A stretch of DNA of 64,000 nucleotides from Batillaria attramentaria (taxonomy: Eukaryota; Mollusca; Gastropoda; Batillariidae): positions 847,501 to 911,500 of the forward strand of contig JACVVK020000190.1 of NCBI GenBank assembly GCA_018292915.2. Reading direction: 5' to 3'. Below the pieces are notes generated by a model, which made no database searches, had not been told where the DNA came from, and saw only the letters and a list, made by a program, of their open reading frames with translations. The translations under genes were made by a program, and so were the position numbers. Positions 1-15,290 of the stretch are shown here, one piece after another; the stretch's first letter is position 1; every line of letters begins with the position of its first letter.

Positions 1-76
1 TTAAATCCCTGTTAAAAACTTACCTGTTCCACGTACGTCGCCTACGTGTGTGCTGGTTGCCCCATACATTTATGAT

Positions 77-80
<4 letters not shown>

Positions 81-162
<82 letters not shown>
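81..162. repeat. (TG)n microsatellite
   Basis: About 41 TG units, followed by a GCGCTATATAAG-(ATT)n SINE-like tail and a (CTA)n run (366-432). Same layout at 6124-6430 in the G2 copy. Confidence 0.95.
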
Positions 163-165
<3 letters not shown>

Positions 166-365
166 GTTGCCGCTCTCTGCGTTCCTCATACATGTATCAT
201 ATTTATGTATATTTATATCATATTTGTGTATATATATATACTATAATTACATGTTTGAACCTCATAATTTATATGTACATCTTAATGTCACTGTGTAAAG
301 CGCTGAAAACCCACAATAATTATTGTGGTGGATCTCGCGCTATATAAGAATTATTATTATTATAT

Positions 366-409
<44 letters not shown>

Positions 410-448
410 TTACTATTACTACTACTACTACTGCAAGTCAACTCTCAC

Positions 449-2833
449 TTTTGCGCTCTTGGGGCGACTTGTTCCGCTGTGTAGGAAGATAGTGTTTCGG
501 CATACATACCGCTCTCAGCGGAGGCATCATCGTAACAGTATTGTGGGATGCGGTGAGAACATTCTTCGGAGGGCACAGTAATGCTCTCCAGTCTGTCCAG
601 CACTGTAACGACAAAGAGAGTACTTTACAGGTTCATATAATTCACACAGCAAGGGTAGTGGGAACATTCTCCGGGGGGGGGGGGGGGGGGGGGCACAGTA
701 ATGCTCTCCAGTCTGTCCAGCACTGTAACGACAATGAGAGTACTTTCAATGTGCTTTCAATATTATAAGTAGGTTCAGCTCATATCATTAGTACGAAACG
801 TGTGTTGTAGTTCTGTCAGAAAATCCAAATTAAAAATTATGTAGACGTTGGTATGATAAGTAACAGGGCACATTGTAGAAACTGGTGTTTCAGAGAGAGC
901 AAAAAATCTTGACAATTGCGTACAGAAGGCGTGTGGTATCGAGGCAAAGGAAATGTCTACAATGTAGGGGTGGGTGGGTGGGTGTTTGGGAATTTAACGT
1001 CCTTTCCCACCACATACAGGTGATATATCAAAGACGGGGCAACGATGAAAAAGCCAGCACAATATTTGGCCCCAGCCGGGGTTCGAACTCACAACCCGAG
1101 CATTGAAAGTCCAACGCTCTACCATTCGGTCACCCCGGCTCCCCCTTCACAATGTAGACACTGGAGTTTCAGAGAAGGCAAGATATCTTGACAACTGTGC
1201 TTGGAAGGCGTTTGGTATCGAGGCAAAGGAAATGTCCACAATGTAGACATTGGAGTTTCAAAGAAAGTAAGATATCTTGAGAATTGTGTTCGGAAGGCGT
1301 TTGGTATAGAGGCAAAGGAAATGTCCACAATGTAGAAATTGGAGTTTCAGAGAAGGTAAGATATCTTGAGAATTGTGTTCGGAAGGCGTTTGGTTTAGAG
1401 GCAAAGGAAATGTCCACAATGTAGAAATTGGAGTTTCAGAGAAGGCAAGATATCTTGACAACTGTGTTTGGAACGCGTTTGGTATAGAGGCAAGGGAAAC
1501 GCTTGCCGAGAGCAGTGTAGCACTTACGGCACAGTGTAAACTACTACTGCTTCTACTACTGCTTCTACTACTGCTACTTCTAATGTGCATTATGTAATCC
1601 CTTTCACCGATGGCTTGGCTCAAAACGGCGCGGGCTGAACACAAAGCGCATGCTCACATGAACCACACACATTCTCCCACATCCCGGACAAAAACGCAAT
1701 ACAGTCGCGTGGTGCTAGTGGTCAGCTAGTTAGATTTCGGAATTTGAGAATTGCATTTCTTTTGAAATTCTGTGAGCTGAACATTTCCAAAGCAGAGAAG
1801 GGGGCAGCCAGACAGGACAGAACCCCGTATTACGAAACTGCTGCACAACAACAACAACCACAACAACAACAACAACAACAACAACAACGAATGGCTTAGC
1901 TCTTTCCCTTCAGCAAGTTGTTGAAGCATTAAACTTGAAGTACATGACAGTGGTCGACAATGACTCACCGTACATGAGGACGCTGTTTGGTTCCGTCCCA
2001 CCAGGTTGACACTGAATGCCAGTACTGTCAACAAGCTGTTGGAGATACTCCGAGTTACAGGCGCTGGTATTCTGGGCGAAACATTCCTTTGCGGAAGGCA
2101 ACACGTCCCTTTGGGATGATAATTTTAAAAGAATAATTAGGACACATAAGAAACGGTACTTTAGAAAGAAAAACAAACAAACAAACTTCTCACAGCACAA
2201 ACGATAGGTGCCTATGAATGAACTCGGCAGTCTGAGAAATCTTAATCTAAACATAACAGAAAGTGGCCTTACGACTGAAGCATGTACGTGACTTCTTCAG
2301 ATGGATAATGCATACATTACTTGATACTGGATTTTGAAAGGTGCTTAAACTGTGCTTATATTAGAAAAATAGTCATACATCTATTGACATACACACTGTT
2401 ACACTGGCCACAAAGAAAAACGTGAAACTAAACCAAACACCAAACAAAACAACAACAACACCACCACCACCCCCCCCCCCAAAAAAAAAAAAAAAAAAAA
2501 ATTCATGCCATGAATAAACATCATGTCATGTTTTCTTATATGGTAAGGTATGAACTGGCTTAGTACAGTAGCAAAATAAGTCTTACGCGCAGAATGTTCT
2601 TATCAGTTGTTCAAAAGCTTGTTTCGATTCAGGGTAGACAAACATTTCGTCTGCAGATTTTATCTTGCTGCCAATCTCGCAGTGCGTATAAAGCTGGAAC
2701 ACGGCCTTTCCGTTGTAACATTCCAAACCGGTCAAGCTTCTGTACCGGCGTAAATCTGAAACGAACCCAGTCAAGAAGAGAAAATGAAACCCCTCAAAAT
2801 AATGGAAACCAGTTTCAAAACCAAAACTTCCTA

Positions 2834-2919
<86 letters not shown>

Positions 2920-2951
2920 CACTCACACACACACTCTCTCTCTCTCTCGCG

Positions 2952-3049
<98 letters not shown>

Positions 3050-3108
3050 CCTTTTCCGTTGGTGAATGCTATGAAGACTAGAGCAAAGACAAACCTCGCG
3101 GCAAGCAT
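449..3108 (-). CDS. G1: secreted Cys-rich family protein, 3' end outside window
   Basis: Unrecognised secreted protein family; function unknown. CDS exons on the minus strand: exon 1 3108-3051, exon 2 2755-2587, exon 3 2108-1969, exon 4 602-449; the fifth and terminal exons lie left of base 1. Exon 1 encodes a signal peptide (MLAARFVFALVFIAFTNGK) and ends in phase 1 at GTTAGT. Exon 2 starts DLRRYRSLTG and ends RTFC with donor GTAAGA. Exon 3 starts DVLPSAKECF and contains GGTEPNSVLMY with donor GTGAGT. Exon 4 starts LLDRLESITVP and contains YCYDDA, ending RAQ with donor GTGAGA. All four junction phases (1, 2, 1, 2) agree with G2. Cysteines 1-8 of the family's ten are present. The ATG has an A at -3. 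Oddities: intron 1 begins inside a (GT)n tract right after the donor, and the 5' part of exon 4 with its acceptor is duplicated 120 bp upstream (about 694-722). Exon calls are firm; start and end of transcription are not seen. Confidence 0.8.
694..722 (-). pseudogene. Duplicated 5' part of G1 exon 4
   Basis: A second copy of the acceptor and first 29 bases of G1 exon 4 lies 120 bp upstream of the real one. It is interrupted by a poly-G run (673-693) and then by a fragment like the downstream GECS region. It has no obvious donor. It is a tandem duplication of the exon 4 acceptor region. Confidence 0.65.
860..1500. repeat. About 85-bp minisatellite in G1 intron 3
   Basis: Five units of the form TGTAGAAATTGGAGTTTCAG..GGCGTTTGGTATAGAGG, the first two separated by a SINE-A. 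G2 has a single unit (6770-6870). Confidence 0.75.
968..1148 (-). mobile_element. SINE-A in G1 intron 3
   Basis: tRNA-derived SINE whose sense head reads GGCCGAATGGTAGAGCG and GTTCGAACCC and whose tail is GGACGTTAAACTCCC..ACCCACCC. Duplication ACAATGTAG at 959-967 and 1149-1157. It splits a minisatellite unit. Confidence 0.8.
1585..1760 (-). mobile_element. SINE-C 3' part in G1 intron 3
   Basis: Diverged inverse copy of the SINE-C body and tail, beginning after a (CTA/CTT)n run. Confidence 0.5.
2838..3046. repeat. (CT)n(CA)n compound microsatellite at G1 intron 1
   Basis: Alternating CT and CA blocks; on the gene strand the (GT)n starts at the donor GTTAGTGTGTG. Confidence 0.95.
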
Positions 3109-3258
3109 TTTGACAGTACACACAAAGGCTGAGAATGCTCGAAGGCTGAGATTTTCTGTAGATGCAGTTTGCGGCGAATAAGTCTGTACTTGCTTGTGCG
3201 ACCCCAGCACACATACAGTAGTTCGGACAAATCGGCCCCTCGTTCTATACAGTTGACA

Positions 3259-3265
3259 TTATATA
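3259..3265 (-). promoter_or_regulatory. TATA-like box of G1
   Basis: TATATAA on the minus strand about 150 bp upstream of the G1 ATG. The equivalent G2 site is altered. A second shared candidate, CTGTATAG (3244-3251), lies a little closer to the start. Confidence 0.35.
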
Positions 3266-3496
3266 CAGTAATGACACACTTAACAGCGACCCTGGGGTCA
3301 TCATACATGTCAGTTTTGACCTCAGATTACAATAATGACCAAAACCGCTCATCCAAATACCAAGCTGACGATGTGGTGGACAAATACTGCGGTTGCCGAT
3401 TCTCGTTATAGCGCGTGAACATGCGTGAACGTGCGCGGTTTTGGACCGAGACTGGGCTTGATAGACTCGGCATGTGGGCTGCTCGAGTCACACACG

Positions 3497-3745
3497 ATGC
3501 CGCACTACCACTGCGGCGTTGCGATCGGCTGCCAAAATGGCTCGAGAAAATCAGATAAGCTGGAGAAATTCCCAGAGATGGTCTTATCTAATGGTGAGAT
3601 CGTTCAGTTTGAGCCCTTTCCTTCAAAAGTTTCAGAGCCGAGACTCAGAAATTTGTGGATAAAAGCGATTCGAAGACAGAACTTCTCCGCGTGGCAAGAC
3701 CGAGTGTCTCGGTTGAAGCGACTGCCGATCTGCTTCAAGGGCTAA
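3497..3745 (+). pseudogene. THAP-like domain fragment
   Basis: Frame starting MPHYHCGVAIGCQN with C-x5-C, a FPSKV segment and LWIKAIRRQNFSAW, as in THAP domains (C2-CH zinc-binding DNA-binding modules of P-element-type transposases). The expected C-terminal CSxHF is absent (reads RVSRLKR). Truncated. Confidence 0.55.
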
Positions 3746-3883
3746 AGTGATAAGCTGCGCTTTTGTGTAGCCAGTAAAACGCACGCCCCTGTCTTTCAGA
3801 TATTTTTTCAGTTCAGGAACTTTCATTGATTTAATTTTATCGCGAACATCTTTGCCGGTCGAAACGCTCACGTTGCTCGCCAT
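3730..3883 (-). pseudogene. SAP-like domain fragment
   Basis: Frame starting MASNVSVSTGKDVRDK, then IKSMKVPELKKYLKDRGV and GYTKAQLITLALEA: a helix-turn-helix SAP motif. It then runs antisense into the THAP fragment and has no further domain. Confidence 0.55.
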
Positions 3884-4664
3884 CGCATGCATAGCCCACA
3901 TCATGGGGGACCGTTTGCGTCTCCGGCGATGGAGAGCACCCGACTCTGCGTGACCGGCAACCGCGGTATTGGCCCCTGCTATCATCCCCGCGTGTGTCTG
4001 TTAACAACTCGGAATTATGTGAGAGTCGGTAGGGGAAAGGGGATTATTTAACAGCAGTGTAAGTGGATGACGGCATTTTGGCAATTTTGGAACGATCACT
4101 GCTTCCCACGTATGACTCTAAGCGGTCCTCCCACGGTCCATGGGTTTACGCTCAGATTCAGAGCTGGGCAAATTACAGTGTTTCCGCTTAATTCTTCCTA
4201 GACATTTTGAAACCGGTGCATCACAAGTCTCGCAACATTAGTACACAACTTCCTTTCCCCCACACCCCCATGCCGCTCACTCTCCTCATTCTGCAACTCT
4301 TCCGCCTCCACGCCCAACCCTCCCCCCCCCCAAAAAAAAAACAAAACAAAAAACAAACAAACCAACAACAACAACAACAACAAAAAAACCCACACACAAC
4401 AACAACAACAAAAAACCACAAAAAAACAAAAACCTAGATAAAAGAATAATTAAGACACATCAGATGAAACTGTACTTTAGTAAAAACAGAAGCACTTTTA
4501 TGAACACGTGATTTCATGTCTGACAGAGAGACAAAAAGCGGACTCTAAGGCCTGCCCTTTCACAGATGGTGGTATGAAAATCATGAATTTTGACAGCTGT
4601 AGGCTATAATTAAGTCTTCCAAAAAATAAATCGATTCCCCCTAAAAGGCCGGACAAACAAACTT

Positions 4665-5157
4665 TTTTTTTCTGCCCCCAACTCTTTGCCAGCTCCAGTG
4701 GTGTTCCTCCCAGGTCATGGGTGGAACCCACGGAGGACTCGGAAGCTGGGACAATTTTTATTTTTATTGTGCATGATGATGGAGATGAGGATGATAGTAA
4801 GATGATGCTATGAAGGTCCATGTGGTTTGGTACTGCGGGACAGGGCCGCATTCCACGCTTCCTGTCATAAATATCCCGGCATTAAGCAGGCCCGGGAACT
4901 ACGGCACTTGCGGTGCCGGCCGTGTAATCATCATAAGACGTGTCATACCAAGGGAAGCACCCCAAAAGTCGCACCCGTGAAGGGGGTGAAACTCGGCTGT
5001 GTAGCAACAGCCTCCCCATTGGGCCCATAGCACACCCACTCTGGGTAGGAGCCGACCTAGGTAGGAAAAATCCCGCTTGCCTCGGCTGGGATTCGAACCC
5101 TGGTCTCCCGGTCCATGATCCGAAGTCAGTGCTAACCACTACACTACGGGGGCCGGT
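4665..5157 (-). mobile_element. SINE-B, tRNA-derived, with 16-bp target-site duplication
   Basis: Minus-orientation element whose head reads GTAGTGTAGTGGTTAGCAC and GGTTCGAATCCCAG-type B box. The duplication CCGGACAAACAAACTT is at 4649-4664 and 5158-5173. Downstream of the G2 poly(A) signal. Confidence 0.85.
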
Positions 5158-5230
5158 CCGGACAAACAAACTTACGTCAATGGCTGCATCAAACATGGAA
5201 ACTGCCAATGTGACACATCTTCTTTCTTTC

Positions 5231-5242
5231 TTTATTTTTATT
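5231..5242 (-). terminator. Poly(A) signals of G2
   Basis: Two AATAAA hexamers in tandem on the minus strand, about 75-85 bp past the proposed TAA stop. Confidence 0.55.
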
Positions 5243-5313
5243 TCAATATTTCTTCGAAGCATACATCATGAAATTGCCACTGGCAGCCAGTACAGAGAAC
5301 ACGAACATGCAGT

Positions 5314-8461
<3,148 letters not shown>

Positions 8462-8633
8462 TTTGACACTACACACACACGTTCGAAAGCAGAGTTTTTC
8501 TGTAGATGCAGTGTGCAGCGAATGGATCTCTACTTGTTTGTGCACACTCCAGCACACATACAGTAGTTCGGACAAATCTGCCCCTCCTTCTATACAGCTG
8601 ACATTATTTCACTTACAGTAATGACACACTTAA

Positions 8634-9600
8634 AGATCTAAGCTCCCAACAAAAAGCTTTCCGACGTGTGAAAAATACAGAGTCGACCGTGCAAGCACAG
8701 TTGCAGAGTTCACACAGTGTCCAAACAGCGACAAAACCGTGCCGAAAAACTGCCCCCACTTCCTGTCGGGCTCCGTTCACGCTACTGTGCACATCCACGT
8801 GCAACCCGGCTCATTATGTGACCACGCCGCGGATACGTCACTTTAGACTGAGCGATGTCGGACATGGCACAAGCAATGCTACGACCGGTAAGTACATCTA
8901 TTTGAAAGCAATTTTCTTTCTTGCGTAAACATTTCAGCTCGAGCTTGCAGGACCAAAAGTAAAACCGCAAGTTGGAGATGTTGCCGATAAAACGTGCTTG
9001 GCAAATCCGAGTGCCCGGGTGCTCTTCATTTCTCACACATCTCGTTAAATTTCCCAAAAAAAACTTACCGTCAACATTTGTTGCGCCATGCTGACACGGC
9101 ATACGAGCGACACTGACCAAATTCAAAAGTGACACAACTTGTATGGGGGGTCACTGCGGACAGTACTGACTCGGTCACGGCTGCTGTGATGACCACTGCA
9201 CGGACGGATGAACACTGCGCGTTTTATCGGCAACATCATCTCCGAATTGCTGTTGTACTTTTCGTCCTGCAAGCTCCAACTGAAATGTTTACGCAAGAAA
9301 CAAAATTGCTTTCCAATACGTGTACCTACCGGTAGTAGCATAGCTTGTGCTATATCAGCTCAGTCGCCTAAACTGACGTGTCCGCGGCGTGGTCACATAA
9401 TGAGCCAGGTTGCACGGGAATGTGCACAGTAGCGTGGACGGAGCCCGACAGGAAGTGGTGCAGTTTTTCGGCACGGTTTTGTCGGTGTTTCTGGACACTG
9501 TGTGAAATCTGCAACTGTGACGGAGTTGACTGTGCTTGCACGGTCGACTCTGTAAACTTTTTTCGCACTTCGGACAGCTTTTTGTTGGGAGCTTAGATCT
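8634..9600. mobile_element. TTAA-flanked element with long inverted repeats
   Basis: 967 bp, flanked by TTAA on both sides (8630-8633, 9601-9604). The ends AGATCTAAGCTCCCAAC and their inverse are the outer part of inverted repeats of about 400 bp that leave a short unique centre (about 9020-9200). G1 shows the empty site at 3280-3283 with a single TTAA in matching flanks. TTAA duplication is known for piggyBac-type transposases, but the ends do not start with CCC, so the family is open. No ORF of transposase size. Confidence 0.8.
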
Positions 9601-9604
9601 TTAA

Positions 9605-10690
9605 CAGCGGCCCTGGGTTCATCATAAATGTCGGTTTTGACCTCAGATGACAATGATGACCAAAACCGCTCATCCAAAATACCAAGTTGACGATGTGGTT
9701 GACAAATTGTTCCCTGCTATCATCCCCGCGTGTGTCTTTTAACAACTTGGAATAATGTGAGAGTCGATAGGGGAGAGAGAATTATTTGATAGCAATGGAA
9801 GTGGATTTTGACGGCATTTTGGCAATTTTGGAACGATCACTGCTTCCCACATATCACCGTTAGTGGCCCTCCTACAGTGCATGGAATTACCGGGAGATTC
9901 AGAGATGGGCAAAATACAGTGCTTTTGCCTAATTCCTAATTCTTCATAGACATTTCGAAGCCGGTGCATCACAAATCTCGCTACATTAGTTCACACCTTC
10001 CTTTCCCCATACCCCCCCCCCCCCCCCCCGTCACTCACTCTCATTCTGCAACTCCGTCCCCATTCCCCCCGAAACAAACCAAACAAACCAACCAAACCAA
10101 CCAACACGAAAACAAAACAAAACAAAACAAAAACACCAACACCAACACCACACCACACCCACGAAGCAGGCAAACAAAACAAACAAAAATAGAGAGAAAA
10201 AAAAAATTCCACAACGTATCTTCTATGCAGAGAGTTGAATTCTGACACAATGTCATGATTTTAATGAGCGAAAAACTCTTCACACGAATGGAATTTTATT
10301 GCAAGAAATCTAATGAATTATACCAGATGGGAGCTGTTCTATTTTTCTCGCAAGAATTAAGAGTATACATCAGAAGCATAATATACTACAGCCAGAACAG
10401 ACTAGAGCAATTGAGAAAATTGAAACATCAATTGTAGCGACTTTGATTTTATTTTTTTTAATTTTCGGGTCCCCGAACATCTAATACAACTTCAGTGAAC
10501 GTTTCAAAACTGAAAGTAGCATATAAACAGGCCAAAGATGAGCACACCTAATACAACCAGTCAGTACCAGCGTGCTTTCCATCTCACATTTTACCGGCCA
10601 TTTTCTCAAAATGGCCGCTTTTCGACAGCAAGTTTTCAACAAGAATATCACGGGCGTACACAATGCTACAAATATAACTTCCCTACCGAA
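9605..10690. other. G2-G3 intergenic
   Basis: 9605-10250 matches the G1 upstream region (3284-4440) without the THAP/SAP element. 10260-10690 shows no gene. Confidence 0.6.
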
Positions 10691-10697
10691 CACAATT

Positions 10698-10703
10698 TTT
10701 ATT
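10698..10703 (-). terminator. Poly(A) signal of G3
   Basis: AATAAA about 190 bp downstream of the proposed TGA stop of G3. Confidence 0.5.
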
Positions 10704-10893
10704 TTTTTCCCCTGCAATTAACAGTAGTACCGATAACTCCGTATGTCCCAAATCGTGCTTTGTCCCCCTTTCGTGCGGTTTCATCACCATGAGAGTCTCA
10801 GAACAGGTTCGTCCTTGTGGCAGTACAAAGGAATCTTGTGATCTCGGTGTTCAACGACCAGTGATTTCCTTAAGAAGTTCGTCGCCATAATCA

Positions 10894-12788
10894 TCAATCT
10901 GAAAAGAAAAAGAAAAACAACAACAACAACAAAAAAAAAAAACAAAAAAAAAAACAGTCACGCATAAAAGTTTCACCATGGTCAATTGTGCATGGTTTTC
11001 GAAAGAGGCCATTTTAAAACGCCATTGCTACCATTAATAGATTTTCCAATAATTCTGTTTTGGAAAGCCGGCCTTATGACAGCGCCCGTTTGCTCGAGTG
11101 AGTGAGTTAGTTATTTAGGGCTTTACGCCGCGCAAGCAACAAAAGACTGTTTCGCGGCTCAGCTAAGTCTTTCTCTGCCAGGTCATTAAAAATAAAAGGC
11201 AGGCGATAAAACACGATGTAAATATATATTAAAAATATGTGAAGCTTAAATGAGATTCCGTACAAGACTGCCGTTTGCTCGAAGTAGTCTTAGATATTGG
11301 TAGAGCTCCCAATGCGACACTATAGCGTTTGGTGGCGGGGGAGCGAGGACAACTCAGCCGTCTGAAGCTACAATGTGTCTAGTCATGATGTCCCTCTCCT
11401 GTAATCGAGGGTCATGTGTCCTTGTCTGGGTTCGGCCCGTAGCCGTGGGTTAAATTAACCTCGACTTTTACATACGGGCCCTGGACTCTCAATGCTCGTG
11501 TGGTGATTATGACTCCCGACTTAGAGACAACTATTAGTGCCGACTTTTCCCTGGTAGCCCCGTGTTTTTGATATCAGCCATACGTGGTGCAGAAAACAAG
11601 AACGACAAAACTAACAACGTTAAACCCTAAAACACCATCCTAAGAAAAGAACACGGTAATGACTGGGAAGTGGTTACAAGTTAAACAAATAAAAGCGACA
11701 TAAAAAGGACAGAAACCACACAACTTTCACAAAGGACGACACGGGTCAACGTTTCGACTTTCTCCTTCCTCAGGACACAAATAAATTACCTTGAGTTTTT
11801 TCAAGTTATGTCCCATTTGTTTGTGTCCTGAGGAAGGCGAAAGCCGAAACGTTGACCCGTGCCGTCCTTCGTGAAAGTGAAGTGGTTTCTGTCCTTTTTA
11901 TGCCGCTTTTATTTGTTACACCGTCCTAAGTTCGTATGGGGATCCGCATAACAGCAAACAAGGTGTTAAGTGTTGTGTATACCGACCTCCAGCAGCTCAA
12001 ACATCTCTGCTTGTGTGAAGAGAAACGGGACCCCTGGGATAGCTGGCAGCAAGTACTTTACCAGAGCAACCAGTGCGGCACCGCGCCAGTACACACAAGT
12101 GTTCGCCCATGACTTGTTCCACTCAATGGTGCATTCTACCATATCTCTGACGAAACTGAATGTCAGTTTGGAAGAAATAAAAAAAAAAAAACAAAAAAAA
12201 CACGCATTAAAACTAACAATACATTAAAACGTACAATACCTGGTGTGCGTGTGCGTGCGTGTGTGCGTGTGCGTGTGCGTGTGCGTGCGTGTGCGTGTGC
12301 GTGCGTGTGCGTGCGTGTGTGTGTGTGTGCGCGCGCGCGCGGTTTGGCGCTGTGAGTCGTTTGTACTGCGAAAACAGGACTATTAATCATGAGAGAAGGG
12401 GAAGTAAAAGAAGAACAATAACACCACCACCACTATAATTTTTATAAGTTTTTACTTGTCGTGCTCTGTTTCAATGTAGTACTGTTTACTGCTTGACGGT
12501 GATCCGGCTTCAATGAATAAAAATGTTTAAACCACCACCACCACCACCACCACCACCACCACCACCACCACCGTTTGATCTCCTCACAGATTGGTTTCTA
12601 GACACGGCCAAGGTGGTCTAGTGCCGGGGGAAGCACTACCTTATATTTCATTTTTCAGTCTGCCTTTAATAATAATGACGATGATATCTACCGGCTGCAT
12701 CCCACAAATAATTAATAAATCTATCCGCTTAAACATAAAATAAAATAGATTTTAAAACATAAAATAAAATTAGATTGTAAAAGGAAGA

Positions 12789-12820
<32 letters not shown>

Positions 12821-15070
12821 ACACACACACAGACACACACACACACACACACATATATACTCGTTATAATTTCTCACTTCTTTGCTACTTGGACGAGTTG
12901 TTCCACAGTATATGAAGCAAAGACATCGTTTTCAGTCTCTGCCTCGATATAACACGTTTCTGGGATGTGTTGGAAGCACGGCTTGTCCGGGAGAGTGTAG
13001 TTTCCAGAGGGTATTTTCACGGTCCACTGGTGCCTTGAAGAACGCTCTATGTCCTCTACCAAAATGCCCACCACTGTGACGAGAATAAGAAACTTCACAA
13101 TTCAATGAACTCTCTCAAGCTGAGAGTTGTTTTTTTTCAGATGTCATGACTGAGAATAAAAATAGAAAGTTGGCGAGCAGTGAGGCGTTGAGAATGTGAG
13201 GGCTCCAAACGGGGAACTGAGTATAGAGAGATTAAGTGTAGCATAAGTACGTTGTTATCATCATCATCATCATCATCATCATCATTAGTTTGTAGCAGTA
13301 GAAGAAGAAGAGGGTGTTTGGGGGTTTAACGTCCTTTTCCACCACATACGGGTGATATCAAAGACGGGGCAACGATGAAAAAGCCAGCACAAATATTTGG
13401 CCCCAGCCCGGATACGAACTCACGACCCGAGCATTAGAAGTCCAACGCTCTACCATTCGGCCATCCCGGCTCCCCAGAGGAAGTACTGGTAGTAGTAATA
13501 GTAGCAGTAGTAATAGTAGGAGTAGTAATAGTAGGAGTAGTAATAGTAGCAGTAGTAATAGTAGGAGTAGTAATAGTAGCAGTAGTAATAGTAGCAGTAG
13601 TAATAGTAGCAGTAAAAAAAAACCCGTGTTATTCAACAGCAAACTTATTGTTATTATCAGTCTCCTTTTTCTTCCCAGACTGGTACAGCGTTGGACTCTG
13701 AATGATCGGGTCGTGAGTTCGAATCCTGGCTGCCCTGCATCTCGTTGCCCCGTCTCTGAATCACCATTAGGTGAAGGAAAAGGACGTTAAACTCCCGAAC
13801 ACCTACCCCACCCTCCTCTTTCTTCTATTTCTTATAATCACTCGCCAGGAACTCATATCGCTATGCCCATAATTATTGCCACGGAATCCCCAAACATGGG
13901 TGGGTGGGTGGGTGTTTGGGGGTTTAACGTCCTTTTCCACCACATAGGGTGATATCAAAGACGGGGCAACGATGAAAAAGCCAGCACAAATATTTGGCCC
14001 CAGCGGGGATCGAACTCACGACCCGAGCATTAGAAGTCCAACACTCTACCATTCGACCACCCCGGCTCCCCCCCCAAAATGGACCTGGAGATGTCATACT
14101 GATTTGGAAAGGAAATATAATAAAAAAGAAAGAAAAGTCGGGAAAGGGAGTTTAGTGGGTGAACCTACACTACCGCTGTGTGAAGAACGTATACATCTCT
14201 TGACATTGACTCACGCAACATGAGGACGCTGTTTGGTTCCGTCCCACCAGGTTCACAGTGAAAGCCAGTACCGTCAACAAGCTGTTGGATATACTCCGAG
14301 TTACAGGCGCTGATATTCTGGGCAAAACATTCCTTTGTCGAAGGCAATACGTCCCTGTGCCAAAAATGAATAGAAAAGTACATAACTGCTATGTAACTGA
14401 AGATTCGACCATGCCCCACAGTATCCTCTCCATATGGCGTGGTATATACAAAATTAGTAGAAAAAGAAGGGGTGGGTGGGTGGGTGTTTGGGGGTTTAAC
14501 GTAGAAAAAGAAGATATATGTCCAGATAAGACATTATAAGAGGAAAACGTAACTTCAGAATAACCGCTCACGTAATTCAGACCATAAATTCTCATAGCAC
14601 CGAAGATCAGGATCGATTAATTGTGGTGTCTTAGGTTTCGCGGGCGTGGAACATTCATGGACAAAATTAACAAGAGCGGCCGACCTCGGGGACACAGAGA
14701 GGTGTGCTATGGCCTAATTATAGCATAGCATGTTAAGGCATCATTGCGTCATAATTAAGGCATAAACCTGGCATCGTCTGGTATTATGTCGTATGACGAC
14801 ATTTTACCATAGGTATACGTATGACGATATTTTACCATAGGTACGTATGACGATAGTTTACAATACCTGCAGAATGTCTTCAGGAGTTCTGCTACTTCTT
14901 GTGTCGTTGGATAGGTGAGATAATCTGGATTACCAGCCGCACTCAGGGATGCAAAACCACACTCAGCAAATGCCCGGAAAACGACCTGTCCGTTGTCACA
15001 GTCAGCATTGGCGACACTTCTGTGGTGACGTAAATCTGAAACGAAGACGACCGAGAGAAAATAATGCAAA

Positions 15071-15116
<46 letters not shown>

Positions 15117-15210
15117 AGAGAGAAAGAGAGAACAAAGAACAAAAATAAGAGCAAGAATCTTTATTTTACAACAGTAGAAGTTTTAAAACTTGCCTTTGCT
15201 ATTCTACTAT

Positions 15211-15290
<80 letters not shown>

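Larger units (their letters stand above)
3387..3966. mobile_element. Non-autonomous DNA transposon with THAP-like and SAP-like coding ends
   Basis: A 580-bp segment flanked by TA (3385-3386 and 3967-3968) with short terminal inverted repeats of the form CYGCGGTTGCCG. The G2 paralogous flank (near 9695) lacks it. Plus-strand frame 3497-3745 starts MPHYHCGVAIGCQN and continues FPSKVSEPRLRNLWIKAI, which looks like a THAP zinc finger missing its C-terminal CxxH. Minus-strand frame from 3883 reads IKSMKVPELKKYLKDRGVRF and matches a SAP DNA-binding motif. The two frames run towards each other and are cut off in the middle, so this looks like an internally deleted derivative of a larger two-gene transposon. 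Confidence 0.7.

Noticed and set aside
48..347. Reading frames of alternating Cys-Val or Thr-His residues here and at many CA/GT tracts
   Set aside because: They are translations of dinucleotide repeats and have no other coding sign.
4198..4437. Asn/Gln/Thr-rich and Val/Phe-rich frames in A/C-rich tracts (also 5322-5699, 10041-10283, 40657-40969)
   Set aside because: Low-complexity translation artefacts.
10255..10437. 60-residue plus-strand frame
   Set aside because: A/T-rich, no paralogue in the G1 upstream copy and no motif.
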